The notes beneath the pieces were generated by a model. The model was not told where the DNA came from. It did no database searches and saw nothing but the letters and a program-made list of their open reading frames with translations. A DNA stretch of 53,363 nucleotides from a virus: positions 1 to 53,363 of IMG/VR virus record IMGVR_UViG_3300009420_000010, one strand, 5' to 3'. Below, one piece after another: positions 1 to 10,037 of this stretch; positions within the stretch are counted from its first letter, which is position 1, and every line of letters starts with the position of its first letter. A program made the translations under genes and the position numbers.

Positions 1-1
1 A

Positions 2-3000
2 AAGATTAATTGTACCATTTGTGAATGTACCTTGTGTAACTCCATTATCTACAATTGTTAATCCATTTGAATCTACTCGTGTAAATGTGTTTTGTGTATC
101 ACCTCTAAATAATGAACCTGTACCACTAAATACTGCTTTTTCTGAACCAGAACCATATAAACTCAACACTCCGTTGGTTAATACACTACCCGTTACACTT
201 CCACTAACTTGTGTTATTCCTTTACCACCAACCTCTACATAAGTGTTAGAATTTAAACCATCAAATATTTTTGATGTTGCTCCATAAATTGCTAATGTTT
301 TACTTGCATCAGCATTCTTTAAACTCATACCAGCAGAATCCAACACAACTTGTGTTGCAAAACTTAAATCTTGTGAAGCAGATGCTGGTGGATATGAACC
401 ACTAATTGTATCACCATCGATACCAGCTAAATCTCCACTAATAATATTAATCGTACCCGCAACAGTCAAAGTACTTCCATCATACTTGACATGATTATCA
501 CTTGAGTTACCAAGTAATAACTTACCAGTACCATCTACATAAAAACCATCACCATTATTATATGCGGTTGGAAGTGTTGTACCCAATGCGATTATTGGTG
601 TACTTGCACTTGATTCCATTTTAATTTTATTTGTACCTGTGGTTAAGATACTTAAATCACTTGCTTTAATTCCAAGTTTACCATTATCAAATTTTATATA
701 TTCGTTTGCTCCTGCTTTAGCGATAAAATCTCCATCACCCTCTGCATAAAATCCTTTGTTACTTCCACCTGTATCTGTAACACTTCCAACTCCACCAATT
801 TTTAAACTACCATTAGTACTTGAACCCTCTATAACGATTTTACCATTTGCAAATGATGCGGATTTCTGTGTACTTGATAATTGTAAATCTCCACTATTTG
901 CATCCAATGAGAATACAGTCGATTGAATATCTACATTATCTGATTTAATTTGTAATGAACCACCATCAACAATCATAAAGTTATTCGCATCTCCGAATAC
1001 TCTGAAGTGTCCGCCACCATCCATAAATACACCTTGACCACTTGTATCACTATCACTCGTGATTGTACCTAATGAGATTTTGTTAGTTGCGGCTGTACCA
1101 CTTCTACCAGATATTGTTAATCCTTCAGTTACTATTTCTAATGAATCTGTTTTTAAATCAAATCCACTTGAAGCATCATATGTAAAATATTCATCTGAAT
1201 CTTTATAAATTCTAAATTCGTGATTTCCATCATCACTACCAATTAAAATACCAGCAGTAGTTTCACTACCAAACGCGATGTTACCAATTGATAAGTAACT
1301 ATCCGTTGAAGTACTTGATAATTTCATTCTTGGTGCTGCTTTACTTCCAAACCCAATAGTAGATGTTGCACCACCTTTAATATTTATACCACCAGCTATA
1401 TTATCATCATACCCAACACTCATTGATGCTTGACCTGATGAGATTTCTACATTTGCTGCTTCTAACTCAAATGTATTAACATCGATAGTTACACCATCAC
1501 CACTTAAATTAGCTTGTGATGCGGTTATATGTAGATTACTTCCATCAAACTTTAATGCACTTGTACCATCACCGACATGAAATTTAGCAGTACCTGCTTC
1601 ATTTGACATATAGAATCCAGCATTTAAATCATTGATTCCTTTCTTACCACTTTTCAATATACCAGCATTTGAACTACCAGTCATTTGAATGTTTTGTATC
1701 GTGTGTTGTCCAACTTTTAATTTTGTTAGATTGTTAGTTTGGTCACCGATAACTTCAAAAGAACCATCCCCAAGACTCATTGATTTATGTAGTGAAGAAA
1801 TTTGTAAATCACCCTCACCCGCGTCAAGTTCAAATTTAGAAGAAGTTATGTGTAATTGATTATCATCAAATTTAATTGCACTTGTACCATCACCGATATG
1901 AAACTCTGCATCAGTATTGTTATTTGCTAACCAGAATCCCTCAGTTAAATCTGCTGCAGATGCTTTACCACTTCTTATAACACCTTGTGAATTACTACCT
2001 GTTATCTGAATTGCTTTTGATGAATCACTACCAAATTGTCCAAACCCTACTCCACTACTTTTCTGTCCAAATATAACTGCTCCATCTGCCAAGGACATTG
2101 ATTTGTGTGTAGATGATATCTGTAAATCACCCTCATTAGCATCAAGTTCGTAAGATTGTATCTTTTGTGTTAAAGTACCCCCATCATACTTTAAGAAATT
2201 ACCAGCATCACCAATATGAAATTCGGTATCCGTATTGTTATTTGCTATCCAAAATCCAGCAGTTGTGGATGTTGCTGATGTTTTACCTGATGCGATGTAT
2301 CCTTGAGTATCACTACCCTTGATTGTAATCTGTTTACTTGTAGTTCCACCGACTGTAATTGAAGCATCACTTCCTTCTTTCTTTAGTAATAAATCACCAT
2401 CTGCAAATGACATAGATTTGTGTGTTGATGATAATTCAAAATCTGTACCTACATTTATATCAAGTGATTTTGGATTTAAGGATATATTTCCACTTGAATC
2501 GTTAGAAATATTATAAGTACTTCCACCAACTTTCCAAGCACCAGTCGTGTACCAATAGTTATTATCATTTATGTGTAAACCATCGTTAGTACCACTTATA
2601 TCAACACCTAAAATTAATCTTTCTGAATCACTTGTGTTTACAAATAACTGACCTGTAATCGAACCAGTAGTTGCAGTTATACCCCCACTAAAGAAACCAT
2701 TCTCGGTGAAGATACCAAATCCAGGTGAAGTGTTTCCAAACAATAATCCACTACTTATTCCACTTAAATCACCTAACCTAACTTTTAAATCTACATCATA
2801 TATTCCACTACCCGTTCTCTCAACAATATCCATATAAGGTGTGGTTTCATCATTTGGATTTGCGTTTAATCTGATATAACCTGTGTTAAGTTTACCAGTC
2901 GATACGATTACTTGTGAACCACTATACGATTGTGAAACCGCTGGGGATTCTCCTAAAGAACCACTATCTCCTGTAACGCCTTGACCAAATGAACGAGTAA

Positions 3001-6000
3001 CAAATAGGTTACCCGCAAAATTAACATCGCTTGATATATCATCTCGCGAAGCACTATATACCTTTACATACTCTGTTGCAAAACCTGTACTCGATACTTT
3101 CTTTAATGATAAAATTTCACCCGATGAGAAACCAGTTACATTTGCAACTGACATTGTTTCTTGTGCTGCTGTATGTATCGCATTTACAGCAAATGCACTT
3201 GATGTTAAGACTGTAGAGTTTGCTACATATAATTGTCCACCAACCGCGTTGACAGATTCTTTCTCAAATACTGCAGTTGCCAATGTTCCACGAATCTTAG
3301 CATTCTCTACTTCTAAGAATCCACCTTGTGCGGCAGTTAATCTAAATCCACTACCTGCAACATCACTTGCAAATCCTGCAGATTCAATCGTACCATCTTG
3401 TCGGATAATCATATTACCACCAGATAATCTATCATTCGTGATAGTCCAACCAGCTATTTCATTACCCTCTCCACCAAGTTTTACTAATGTATCGGTAGAA
3501 CCTGTTCCTGCTCCATCATAAACTTTTAATCCATATAAATCTGATGCACTATCTGATATCTCTCCTAATCGTAAAACCTCATCACCCTCACTATCAAAAA
3601 CTTGAACCCTACTTGTGGATGAATCGATATCTAATCGTGTAGTATCTAATTTAAAAGTATCAGTTTTAATATCAATACCATCATCAAATATAAAATAATT
3701 TGTAGAGTTTTTAACAAACTCTGCTTGTGGATTAGAAGCATCCATACCGATAATAATACCAGCAGTACCACTTCCCTCATTACCAAAACTTGATTTTCCA
3801 CCCATCGTAATAAATGCATCAGTTCCATCACCAACCATTCTGATAGGATTACTACTATCAGGGCTTAAACTCATAGAATTATGTGTATTAGATAATTGTA
3901 ATGAACCAGCATCCAATTCAAGTTTAGTAGTTTTTATATCTAAACCATCATCAAATATAAAGTAATCAGTAGCACTCTTAACAAATTCAGCTTGTGGATT
4001 ACTTCCATCCATTCCAATTAATATTCCAGCAGTTCCACTACCCTCTTCTGTAAAACTTGTCTTACTACCCATTACCATAAATGAATCAGTAGCATTAGTT
4101 TGTAAAGTAATCGAATTACTACCTGAATTAAGTATAATTGCTTTTTCTAATCCATCTAATATTACATTACCATCACCCAAACTCATTGATTTTTGTGCTG
4201 ATGATATTTGTAAATCTCCTGTACCCGCATCTAACTCAAAGTTAAGTGTTTTCATATCTATACCATTATCGTATATAAAATATTCGGTTGCACTTTTTAC
4301 AAATTCAGCTTGTGGATTACTTCCATCCATCCCAATAATGATACCTGCAGTTCCACTACCTTGAGTACTATCCATACCCGTTTTACTACCCATAGTAATA
4401 AAGTTATCTGATGCTCCACCCACGATACTAATCTGATTACCCGTACCGACTGTTATTTTTTTGTTTGGCCCATCAAGTACAATAGATTGGTCTCCCAATG
4501 ACATTGATTTATGAGCACTTGATATTTGTAAATCACCACTATTCGCATCCATTTCAAATGTTTCTGTTTTTATATCAACATCTTGGTCAACTTTAAAATG
4601 ACCCGTTGAACCAACAAACGAAACTCGTGGTCTTGATACTGAATTTATATACCCAAGAAATATTCCGGTTTGTCCGTAACCCTTTGTAGATTGTCCAATA
4701 CTTAAAAATGGACTTGAACTATTGGCGTGTACTAATAATTGGTCGTTTGTACCTAACGACATCGAAGCATTTGTGGATGATAATCTAAATCCAGTCGAAG
4801 TAATATTAATATCTGTTACATCAATATCTACATCAGAACCAGTAATTGAGAAATTACCATTATTAAATTTTATACCACCATCATCATCACCAAATCTAAA
4901 GTTACCATCACCATCCATATAAATACCACTACCAGTTGCAAGTGTAATGGTGTGTGCTTGTTTTCCAATTCTTAATGTTGGTACTCCTGCACCCTCTAAT
5001 ATAACTCTACCATAAGAACCACTTTGTGCATTATGTCCAAGACTCATACTTGCTTCGGTTGTGGATAATTGTAATGTGGATGCTGCAATCTCAAGTTTTT
5101 GAGAATTAATATCTAAGTTACCACCATTAAATCTAATAAAATCTGTAGAATCTCCAACTGCAAATTCTGGGTCTGTGTTATTGTTTGCTAACCAAAATCC
5201 TGCGGTTGTAGATGTAGCGGAATCTTTACCTGTTGCAATGTATCCTTGTGTAGATGAACCTACAATCTCAATTAATTTATTAGTAGTTTTACCAACTTTA
5301 ATTTTATTGTTAGCACCATCAAGTATAATATTACCCTCACCCAATGACATAGAAGCGTTCGTTGAACTAATCTCTATATTACTTGCATCCAATTCTAATG
5401 AACCAACTTGGACTGTAAAATCACCATTGGTAAATTGTATCTTATCTCCACTTGCACTACCGATTAGGAAGTTAGCATCTCCATCAAAGAATATACCATT
5501 TCCACTATCGTATCTTGTAGGTGGTGTTTGTCCAAGTGAAATCTTACCAGTACCTGCAGATGATGCAGAAAAGGTTGTGGTTTGTAAATCAAATGTATCG
5601 GATTTAATCGTAAATGAACCACCATCTACCCTAAAGAAGTTTGTAGCATTTCCTACAACATTAAGTGCTCCACCCCCATCCATATAAATACCAGCAGTAC
5701 CATTTGTTGGACTAGATGGGCCTCCACTTGCACCCAATCTAATTATTCCATTTCCACTATCACCAGCACTATCCATAATGAGTGTTGTAGCATCTAAATC
5801 AAAAGTATCTGCTTTTATTTGGAATGCTCCACCACTCTGTCTTATAAAGTTATTTCCATCTTTTTGGAAATTAAAATCTCCACTACCACTTAGGAAAATA
5901 CCTGCAGCACTTAATGATGGTGTTCCACTACCAAGTGCAATGTTACCACCACCCGCAGTATTAATATCAAGTGTTGATGTATCTATTGTTAAATTCTTTG

Positions 6001-9000
6001 AGGCAATTTTAAAATCTGTACCATCGAATACTATATGTCCTCGTGATGATGAGTAGAAACTAAATTGTCCACTACCACTTAAAAATATTCCAGCCTGTTC
6101 TACTTTTTGTGGTATTGTAGAACCCATAGCAATCACACCACCATTAGATGATGATATGTGTAGTGTTGAAGTCTTTAATCCAAATTCTTCTGATTTGATA
6201 TCAAATGCTGTTCCGTTAAAAGAAATGTAATTAGATGCATCTCCAACTACTTCAAATTTTGTAGTTCCACCATCTGTACCTAAAATTACTCCTGCGGTAG
6301 ATTGGTTGAAATGTGAGAAAGATGTTTTACTTCCAATAACCAAAAACCTATCAGTTCCATCATCTTTCAATGTTATTGCATTTGCAGAACCAACTTGTAT
6401 AAATGAAGTAGAACCACCAACTAAATCTATCTTACCCTCACCTAAACTCATAGATGAATGTGTAGAAGATATTTCTAAATTATTAGCATCTAATTCGAAT
6501 TTCTCAACATCTATATCTACATCACTACCAACAATCCTAGCAGCAGATGAAGTTATTTCTCCACTTGATTTCAATATTAATTTATCGTTAGAACTTGATA
6601 TTGCAGTTTCTGTTAAACCAAATGATGCAATCGTACCTGTACCATTGACAGTTAAATTTCCACCAATAGTAGTAGTTCCTGATATACTTGTGTTACCATC
6701 AAATAAAGCACTTGAACCAGTTATATCCCCATTTTCTTTTACATTGAAATTTGAAGATGAGATAAACATATATCGTGGATGGTCAACTCCACCAATTGCG
6801 GGTGAACCACTTATGAAAATATTGTTACTATGGAATGAATGACTATCTGTAGTGAACCCACCAATTAAACCTTCTGATGCAGTAATACTTCCCTCAAATG
6901 TTGCACCACTTGCGATTAAGATACCATCCTTATCCACCATAAAACTTGGGCCCATTTTAATATAATAGTTATTTGGAGATTCTTCGGTCGGTGTAAAATC
7001 TATATAATACTCATCTCTTAATGCATCAAATGCTGCTGATGAATCACTGCCAGGCCCTTGGTCTGTTTTAAATATTGTAGAATTATCAGCATTTAATGTA
7101 ATGTTACTACCACTTATCTGACCATCTACAATTGCCCAATCACCGATGAAACCAGCGTTTGCAGTAATATCACCACTCATTGTAACATTACCCTCTGGAG
7201 TGACATGGAAATTACTTGAACTTATTTCTATATTACCACCACTACCACTTACAAATGCACTCGAACCACCTAAGAAAAAATTAGGTGTTAAAATATCTAC
7301 ATTACTACCACTTAATGTTGTAGTACCTGATGAGAATATTTCGATGTTACCATTTGAACCACTTACAAAAGAACTACCAGCTTGTCCTAAGAAGAACTGG
7401 TCGGTAACAACTTCAAATGTGCTTGGGTTTGTTCTAAATTTTAAATATCTATCTTGTGAAGTATGAGCATCTACTATCTCTAACCCAACTCCATCATAAT
7501 CTTCACTTGCAGTTAATCTATCCCCGATAGAACCACTCCACAATAAAAATCCACCCTTACTTTCTGCAATTGTTCTGTCAAACCCATTATATCCAATAGA
7601 CCGTAAGAATGCAGAAGATACTCCTGCCATCTCAAAACCACTACCTTGTGTAGAACCAATGTATAATGAACCACTAAGTAAGTTATCCTCACCATCGATA
7701 TTTAATGGTGCACCTGTAAATTCTATGTTTTGACCTATCGTGAATGTTTCTGCAATATTATTATTTACATCATAAAACTCTACTAAGAAATCATATAAAT
7801 CTGGTTGTTTGGGTAATGGATATGCCATCGGAAGTACTACCCTAAAGTAATCTGGATTAAAGTTTGTTTCTGCGTGTGGTCGTACAACTACATCATTTAT
7901 AATTGCCCTACCAGCATTTAATTTAAATTTTAATTTAAGAGTTGGACCAATATCACTCGGCGTTATGAACGTAGTATAAATACCTGGTATTGAACCCTCA
8001 TTTAAGTTATTATTCCCTATATCTACTTTACCTACTGATTGATATGTATCGGATAAAGTACCACCTATTAATGCTGCTTCCGATACCAATACATCTAACT
8101 CAAAATCTTTTTCTACATCATCGTTATCTTGTACTTTATCTTCCTTGAAATAATGTGCATTAAAAGTAATTGAATAAGGTACACCCTTTTCTAATGCAAA
8201 ACTACCCGATGTTGTAAGTTCAACTGATGAACCTACTGCATAGTTTGAACCACTAATCTCAATACCATCTAAAATCTTACTATCATTTCTTGCAGCAGTA
8301 CCACCATTTAACAACCAATAATTATCAACAATACTTTGAGTATGAAAATAACCTATATTTAAAAATCCATCTACACTATATGGGTCTATTAAAGTTTGTG
8401 GGGATTCGATTGTACCCTCATGTAGTAATTCAAAATCTCCAAGTGAACCTTGACTCTTTCCATAAATTTTTGTCTTGTAAACATCCCCACTAAATGTTCG
8501 TAGGTTTGCGACTGTTACATCAGCAAAAGAACGATTATGTGTTGCACTAAGTGATTGTTCAGGAAAAGGTGTATAAGACATTGTAACTTCAGATTGTCCA
8601 TTCCCAGCAACCTCGTCTGCTATAATTGGAACTGGTATTTTTTCTAATGTATCTTTTCTTGTAATAAAGAAATCATCTACTGGTACAATCGTTTCTTCAT
8701 TTAAAACTTTTTTAATACTTGTATGGAATGAAGTAGGTACATCAAACTCTTCTGCTGGATATTTAACTAAATCAATTTTTGGTGATTTAATAGTTAGAGT
8801 TGCACCAATTAATGCACTCGATGCCTTATCCTTTGTGGTTTCATTTGATTCTTCAAGTTGGTGTACTCTCATTGAGAATCTATCTTGTTCAGGTGATGAC
8901 CTTCTTACTAATCTCCCCCTTGACCTAAACCCAGAATTTCTAAATGGATTTGATTTTGATTTTTTACTTGATTTAAATATTTCATTTATTTGTCCAATCT

Positions 9001-9760
9001 GACCCAATCCCTCTGCTGTTGGATTCTTTGGAAATCCTGGTGGTGGAGCAATTGGTGCTGGTAGTGGTGTTAAATCTGGAGCAGGATTTGCTTCAATACT
9101 ACCACTCAATACAACTGAACCACTTGGTGCTAATTGTTCTATAAAAGGTTTAACAACTTCTGTGACAGTTACTCTTGGTTGTTGATAAAAGAAAATTGGT
9201 TGTGAATTAGGTAATGCCGCATTAATAAAAATTGGTCTTACATATCGTACATTATAAACACCTTGAAATTCTGTTGGAACATCTTGAGCATTTTGTGCAG
9301 TAAGTTGGTCTATAAATTCTTCGGATAAATTAGCTGGATTAATGTTTCCAAAACTTTTAGGGTCGGTTATCTGAGAATCAGTTATTTCATCTTTGTTGTT
9401 TTCTAAACCTGATATCTGTTGATAGTTAGTTTTAAGTTCCCCAACAATATACATAAAACCATCACCAGGTATAACATCATCATATACCTCTATTGATACA
9501 CGGCGTGCACCACCCTCAAGATAATTTGTTATTGCTTCAGTATAGACAGTGTTCCCACCCGCATCTAATATTTCAACTTTAAGTTCTACATTGTCTGCTA
9601 AGAAAGGTGAACCTGCAACTAAGAATGATGATTTACCTTGTGGTATTTGGTTTGGAAAATCGTAAACTTGAAAGTATTGGGAAGTTAACCCAGTCTCTTC
9701 GACAAGTATATCTATATCCTTTAAACCTTGATATTTGTTGATTCTCTTTAAGATTGCCAT
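2..9760 (-). CDS. Giant repeat-rich tail fibre/adhesin, partial (3' end beyond window)
   Basis: One uninterrupted reading frame begins at ATG 9758-9760 (MAILKRINKYQGLKD) and runs through the left edge without a stop, giving at least 3,253 residues. The N-terminal part (about 1-220) probably anchors to the virion. A Pro-rich linker follows (about 223-250), then a basic Ser/Arg patch. From about residue 700 the chain is Ser/Gly/Thr/Asp-rich with short beta-strand units. Between nucleotides 840 and 6480 about a dozen copies of a unit of roughly 100-110 residues repeat; each carries a variant of FELDAGxGDLQISSxHKSMSLGDG, followed by Gly-rich turns such as AGFWLANNNTDxEF. This suits a long trimeric beta-structured fibre. 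No enzymatic motif was seen. A TATAAATA box lies 65 bp upstream on the same strand. Receptor binding is inferred from composition and size only. Confidence 0.85.
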   Translation of the reverse strand, partial: MAILKRINKYQGLKDIDILVEETGLTSQYFQVYDFPNQIPQGKSSFLVAGSPFLADNVELKVEILDAGGNTVYTEAITNYLEGGARRVSIEVYDDVIPGDGFMYIVGELKTNYQQISGLENNKDEITDSQITDPKSFGNINPANLSEEFIDQLTAQNAQDVPTEFQGVYNVRYVRPIFINAALPNSQPIFFYQQPRVTVTEVVKPFIEQLAPSGSVVLSGSIEANPAPDLTPLPAPIAPPPGFPKNPTAEGLGQIGQINEIFKSSKKSKSNPFRNSGFRSRGRLVRRSSPEQDRFSMRVHQLEESNETTKDKASSALIGATLTIKSPKIDLVKYPAEEFDVPTSFHTSIKKVLNEETIVPVDDFFITRKDTLEKIPVPIIADEVAGNGQSEVTMSYTPFPEQSLSATHNRSFADVTVANLRTFSGDVYKTKIYGKSQGSLGDFELLHEGTIESPQTLIDPYSVDGFLNIGYFHTQSIVDNYWLLNGGTAARNDSKILDGIEISGSNYAVGSSVELTTSGSFALEKGVPYSITFNAHYFKEDKVQDNDDVEKDFELDVLVSEAALIGGTLSDTYQSVGKVDIGNNNLNEGSIPGIYTTFITPSDIGPTLKLKFKLNAGRAIINDVVVRPHAETNFNPDYFRVVLPMAYPLPKQPDLYDFLVEFYDVNNNIAETFTIGQNIEFTGAPLNIDGEDNLLSGSLYIGSTQGSGFEMAGVSSAFLRSIGYNGFDRTIAESKGGFLLWSGSIGDRLTASEDYDGVGLEIVDAHTSQDRYLKFRTNPSTFEVVTDQFFLGQAGSSFVSGSNGNIEIFSSGTTTLSGSNVDILTPNFFLGGSSAFVSGSGGNIEISSSNFHVTPEGNVTMSGDITANAGFIGDWAIVDGQISGSNITLNADNSTIFKTDQGPGSDSSAAFDALRDEYYIDFTPTEESPNNYYIKMGPSFMVDKDGILIASGATFEGSITASEGLIGGFTTDSHSFHSNNIFISGSPAIGGVDHPRYMFISSSNFNVKENGDITGSSALFDGNTSISGTTTIGGNLTVNGTGTIASFGLTETAISSSNDKLILKSSGEITSSAARIVGSDVDIDVEKFELDANNLEISSTHSSMSLGEGKIDLVGGSTSFIQVGSANAITLKDDGTDRFLVIGSKTSFSHFNQSTAGVILGTDGGTTKFEVVGDASNYISFNGTAFDIKSEEFGLKTSTLHISSSNGGVIAMGSTIPQKVEQAGIFLSGSGQFSFYSSSRGHIVFDGTDFKIASKNLTIDTSTLDINTAGGGNIALGSGTPSLSAAGIFLSGSGDFNFQKDGNNFIRQSGGAFQIKADTFDLDATTLIMDSAGDSGNGIIRLGASGGPSSPTNGTAGIYMDGGGALNVVGNATNFFRVDGGSFTIKSDTFDLQTTTFSASSAGTGKISLGQTPPTRYDSGNGIFFDGDANFLIGSASGDKIQFTNGDFTVQVGSLELDASNIEISSTNASMSLGEGNIILDGANNKIKVGKTTNKLIEIVGSSTQGYIATGKDSATSTTAGFWLANNNTDPEFAVGDSTDFIRFNGGNLDINSQKLEIAASTLQLSTTEASMSLGHNAQSGSYGRVILEGAGVPTLRIGKQAHTITLATGSGIYMDGDGNFRFGDDDGGIKFNNGNFSITGSDVDIDVTDINITSTGFRLSSTNASMSLGTNDQLLVHANSSSPFLSIGQSTKGYGQTGIFLGYINSVSRPRVSFVGSTGHFKVDQDVDIKTETFEMDANSGDLQISSAHKSMSLGDQSIVLDGPNKKITVGTGNQISIVGGASDNFITMGSKTGMDSTQGSGTAGIIIGMDGSNPQAEFVKSATEYFIYDNGIDMKTLNFELDAGTGDLQISSAQKSMSLGDGNVILDGLEKAIILNSGSNSITLQTNATDSFMVMGSKTSFTEEGSGTAGILIGMDGSNPQAEFVKSATDYFIFDDGLDIKTTKLELDAGSLQLSNTHNSMSLSPDSSNPIRMVGDGTDAFITMGGKSSFGNEGSGTAGIIIGMDASNPQAEFVKNSTNYFIFDDGIDIKTDTFKLDTTRLDIDSSTSRVQVFDSEGDEVLRLGEISDSASDLYGLKVYDGAGTGSTDTLVKLGGEGNEIAGWTITNDRLSGGNMIIRQDGTIESAGFASDVAGSGFRLTAAQGGFLEVENAKIRGTLATAVFEKESVNAVGGQLYVANSTVLTSSAFAVNAIHTAAQETMSVANVTGFSSGEILSLKKVSSTGFATEYVKVYSASRDDISSDVNFAGNLFVTRSFGQGVTGDSGSLGESPAVSQSYSGSQVIVSTGKLNTGYIRLNANPNDETTPYMDIVERTGSGIYDVDLKVRLGDLSGISSGLLFGNTSPGFGIFTENGFFSGGITATTGSITGQLFVNTSDSERLILGVDISGTNDGLHINDNNYWYTTGAWKVGGSTYNISNDSSGNISLNPKSLDINVGTDFELSSTHKSMSFADGDLLLKKEGSDASITVGGTTSKQITIKGSDTQGYIASGKTSATSTTAGFWIANNNTDTEFHIGDAGNFLKYDGGTLTQKIQSYELDANEGDLQISSTHKSMSLADGAVIFGQKSSGVGFGQFGSDSSKAIQITGSNSQGVIRSGKASAADLTEGFWLANNNTDAEFHIGDGTSAIKFDDNQLHITSSKFELDAGEGDLQISSLHKSMSLGDGSFEVIGDQTNNLTKLKVGQHTIQNIQMTGSSNAGILKSGKKGINDLNAGFYMSNEAGTAKFHVGDGTSALKFDGSNLHITASQANLSGDGVTIDVNTFELEAANVEISSGQASMSVGYDDNIAGGINIKGGATSTIGFGSKAAPRMKLSSTSTDSYLSIGNIAFGSETTAGILIGSDDGNHEFRIYKDSDEYFTYDASSGFDLKTDSLEIVTEGLTISGRSGTAATNKISLGTITSDSDTSGQGVFMDGGGHFRVFGDANNFMIVDGGSLQIKSDNVDIQSTVFSLDANSGDLQLSSTQKSASFANGKIVIEGSSTNGSLKIGGVGSVTDTGGSNKGFYAEGDGDFIAKAGANEYIKFDNGKLGIKASDLSILTTGTNKIKMESSASTPIIALGTTLPTAYNNGDGFYVDGTGKLLLGNSSDNHVKYDGSTLTVAGTINIISGDLAGIDGDTISGSYPPASASQDLSFATQVVLDSAGMSLKNADASKTLAIYGATSKIFDGLNSNTYVEVGGKGITQVSGSVTGSVLTNGVLSLYGSGSEKAVFSGTGSLFRGDTQNTFTRVDSNGLTIVDNGVTQGTFTNGTINL
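840..6480 (-). repeat. Tandem ~310-330 bp coding repeats in the giant fibre gene
   Basis: The encoded motif S(M/A)S(L/V)(G/A)xG, preceded by (D/N)LQ(I/L)SS, recurs near nucleotides 860, 1415, 1780, 2100, 2410, 3870, 4185, 4500, 4760, 5045, 5350 and 6445. Spacing is mostly about 310-330 bp, with some gaps and double-spaced intervals. Copies differ at many third positions, so they are old, diverged duplications rather than recent ones. The array could expand or contract by recombination and so tune fibre length. Confidence 0.8.
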
Positions 9761-9793
9761 TTAAGTGTGTACCTCGTTATAAAAGTAGTCCTA

Positions 9794-9801
9794 TATAAAT
9801 A
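9794..9801 (+). promoter_or_regulatory. Putative late promoter box TATAAATA (plus strand)
   Basis: An exact TATAAATA octamer 70 bp upstream of the ATG at 9864, in the gap between two divergent genes. T4-like phages start late transcription at this box with a gp55-type sigma factor, and a gp55-like gene is present at 40398-41120. The octamer is expected several times by chance in DNA this AT-rich, so position is the main support. Confidence 0.4.
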
Positions 9802-9824
9802 TTAAAATTTAAAATAATGATACT

Positions 9825-9832
9825 TATTTATA
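9825..9832 (-). promoter_or_regulatory. Putative late promoter box TATAAATA for the giant fibre gene
   Basis: TATTTATA on the plus strand, i.e. TATAAATA on the minus strand, 65 bp upstream of the giant fibre start codon in non-coding DNA. With the plus-strand copy at 9794 it forms an overlapping divergent pair. Same caveat about chance occurrence in AT-rich sequence. Confidence 0.45.
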
Positions 9833-9863
9833 TGTATAAGATGAGTATAAAGTGAGTATAAAA

Positions 9864-10037
9864 ATGAAAAAAAGATATAACTTCACATTAGATGAAGATG
9901 TTATGGAATGGCTAAAGTATTATTGTAAAGAGAATAGAACTAATTGTTCTTCTTTTATCAATCAAACATTGGGTAAGATGAAAGGTGGTTCTACACCTAA
10001 AGCTAAGATGCCATCAATCCCTACTAAATTTAACTGA
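9864..10037 (+). CDS. Small ribbon-helix-helix-like DNA-binding protein
   Basis: A 57-residue basic protein (MKKRYNFTLDEDVMEWLKYY...). The opening beta-strand KRYNFTLDED followed by two helices (about 10-22 and 26-38) with SSFINQTL is the pattern of Arc/CopG-type ribbon-helix-helix repressors. A GTG 12 bases upstream (9852) is an alternative start; I prefer the ATG because AGTGAG lies just upstream. It is one of only two plus-strand protein genes in the window and its 3' end overlaps the end of the SbcCD-like gene by 24 bp. It sits among divergent TATAAATA boxes, so a regulatory role at this junction is possible. The DNA target is unknown. Confidence 0.65.
   Translation: MKKRYNFTLDEDVMEWLKYYCKENRTNCSSFINQTLGKMKGGSTPKAKMPSIPTKFN

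Noticed and set aside
840-6480. Regular repeats resembling a CRISPR-like array
   Set aside because: Units are about 310-330 bp, in one coding frame and diverged at codon level; no short identical direct repeats with unique spacers.
21-8493. Many plus-strand open frames of 60-180 residues, Pro/Ser/Leu-rich
   Set aside because: They are antisense shadows of the repeat-rich giant fibre gene, lack ribosome sites and repeat with its period.
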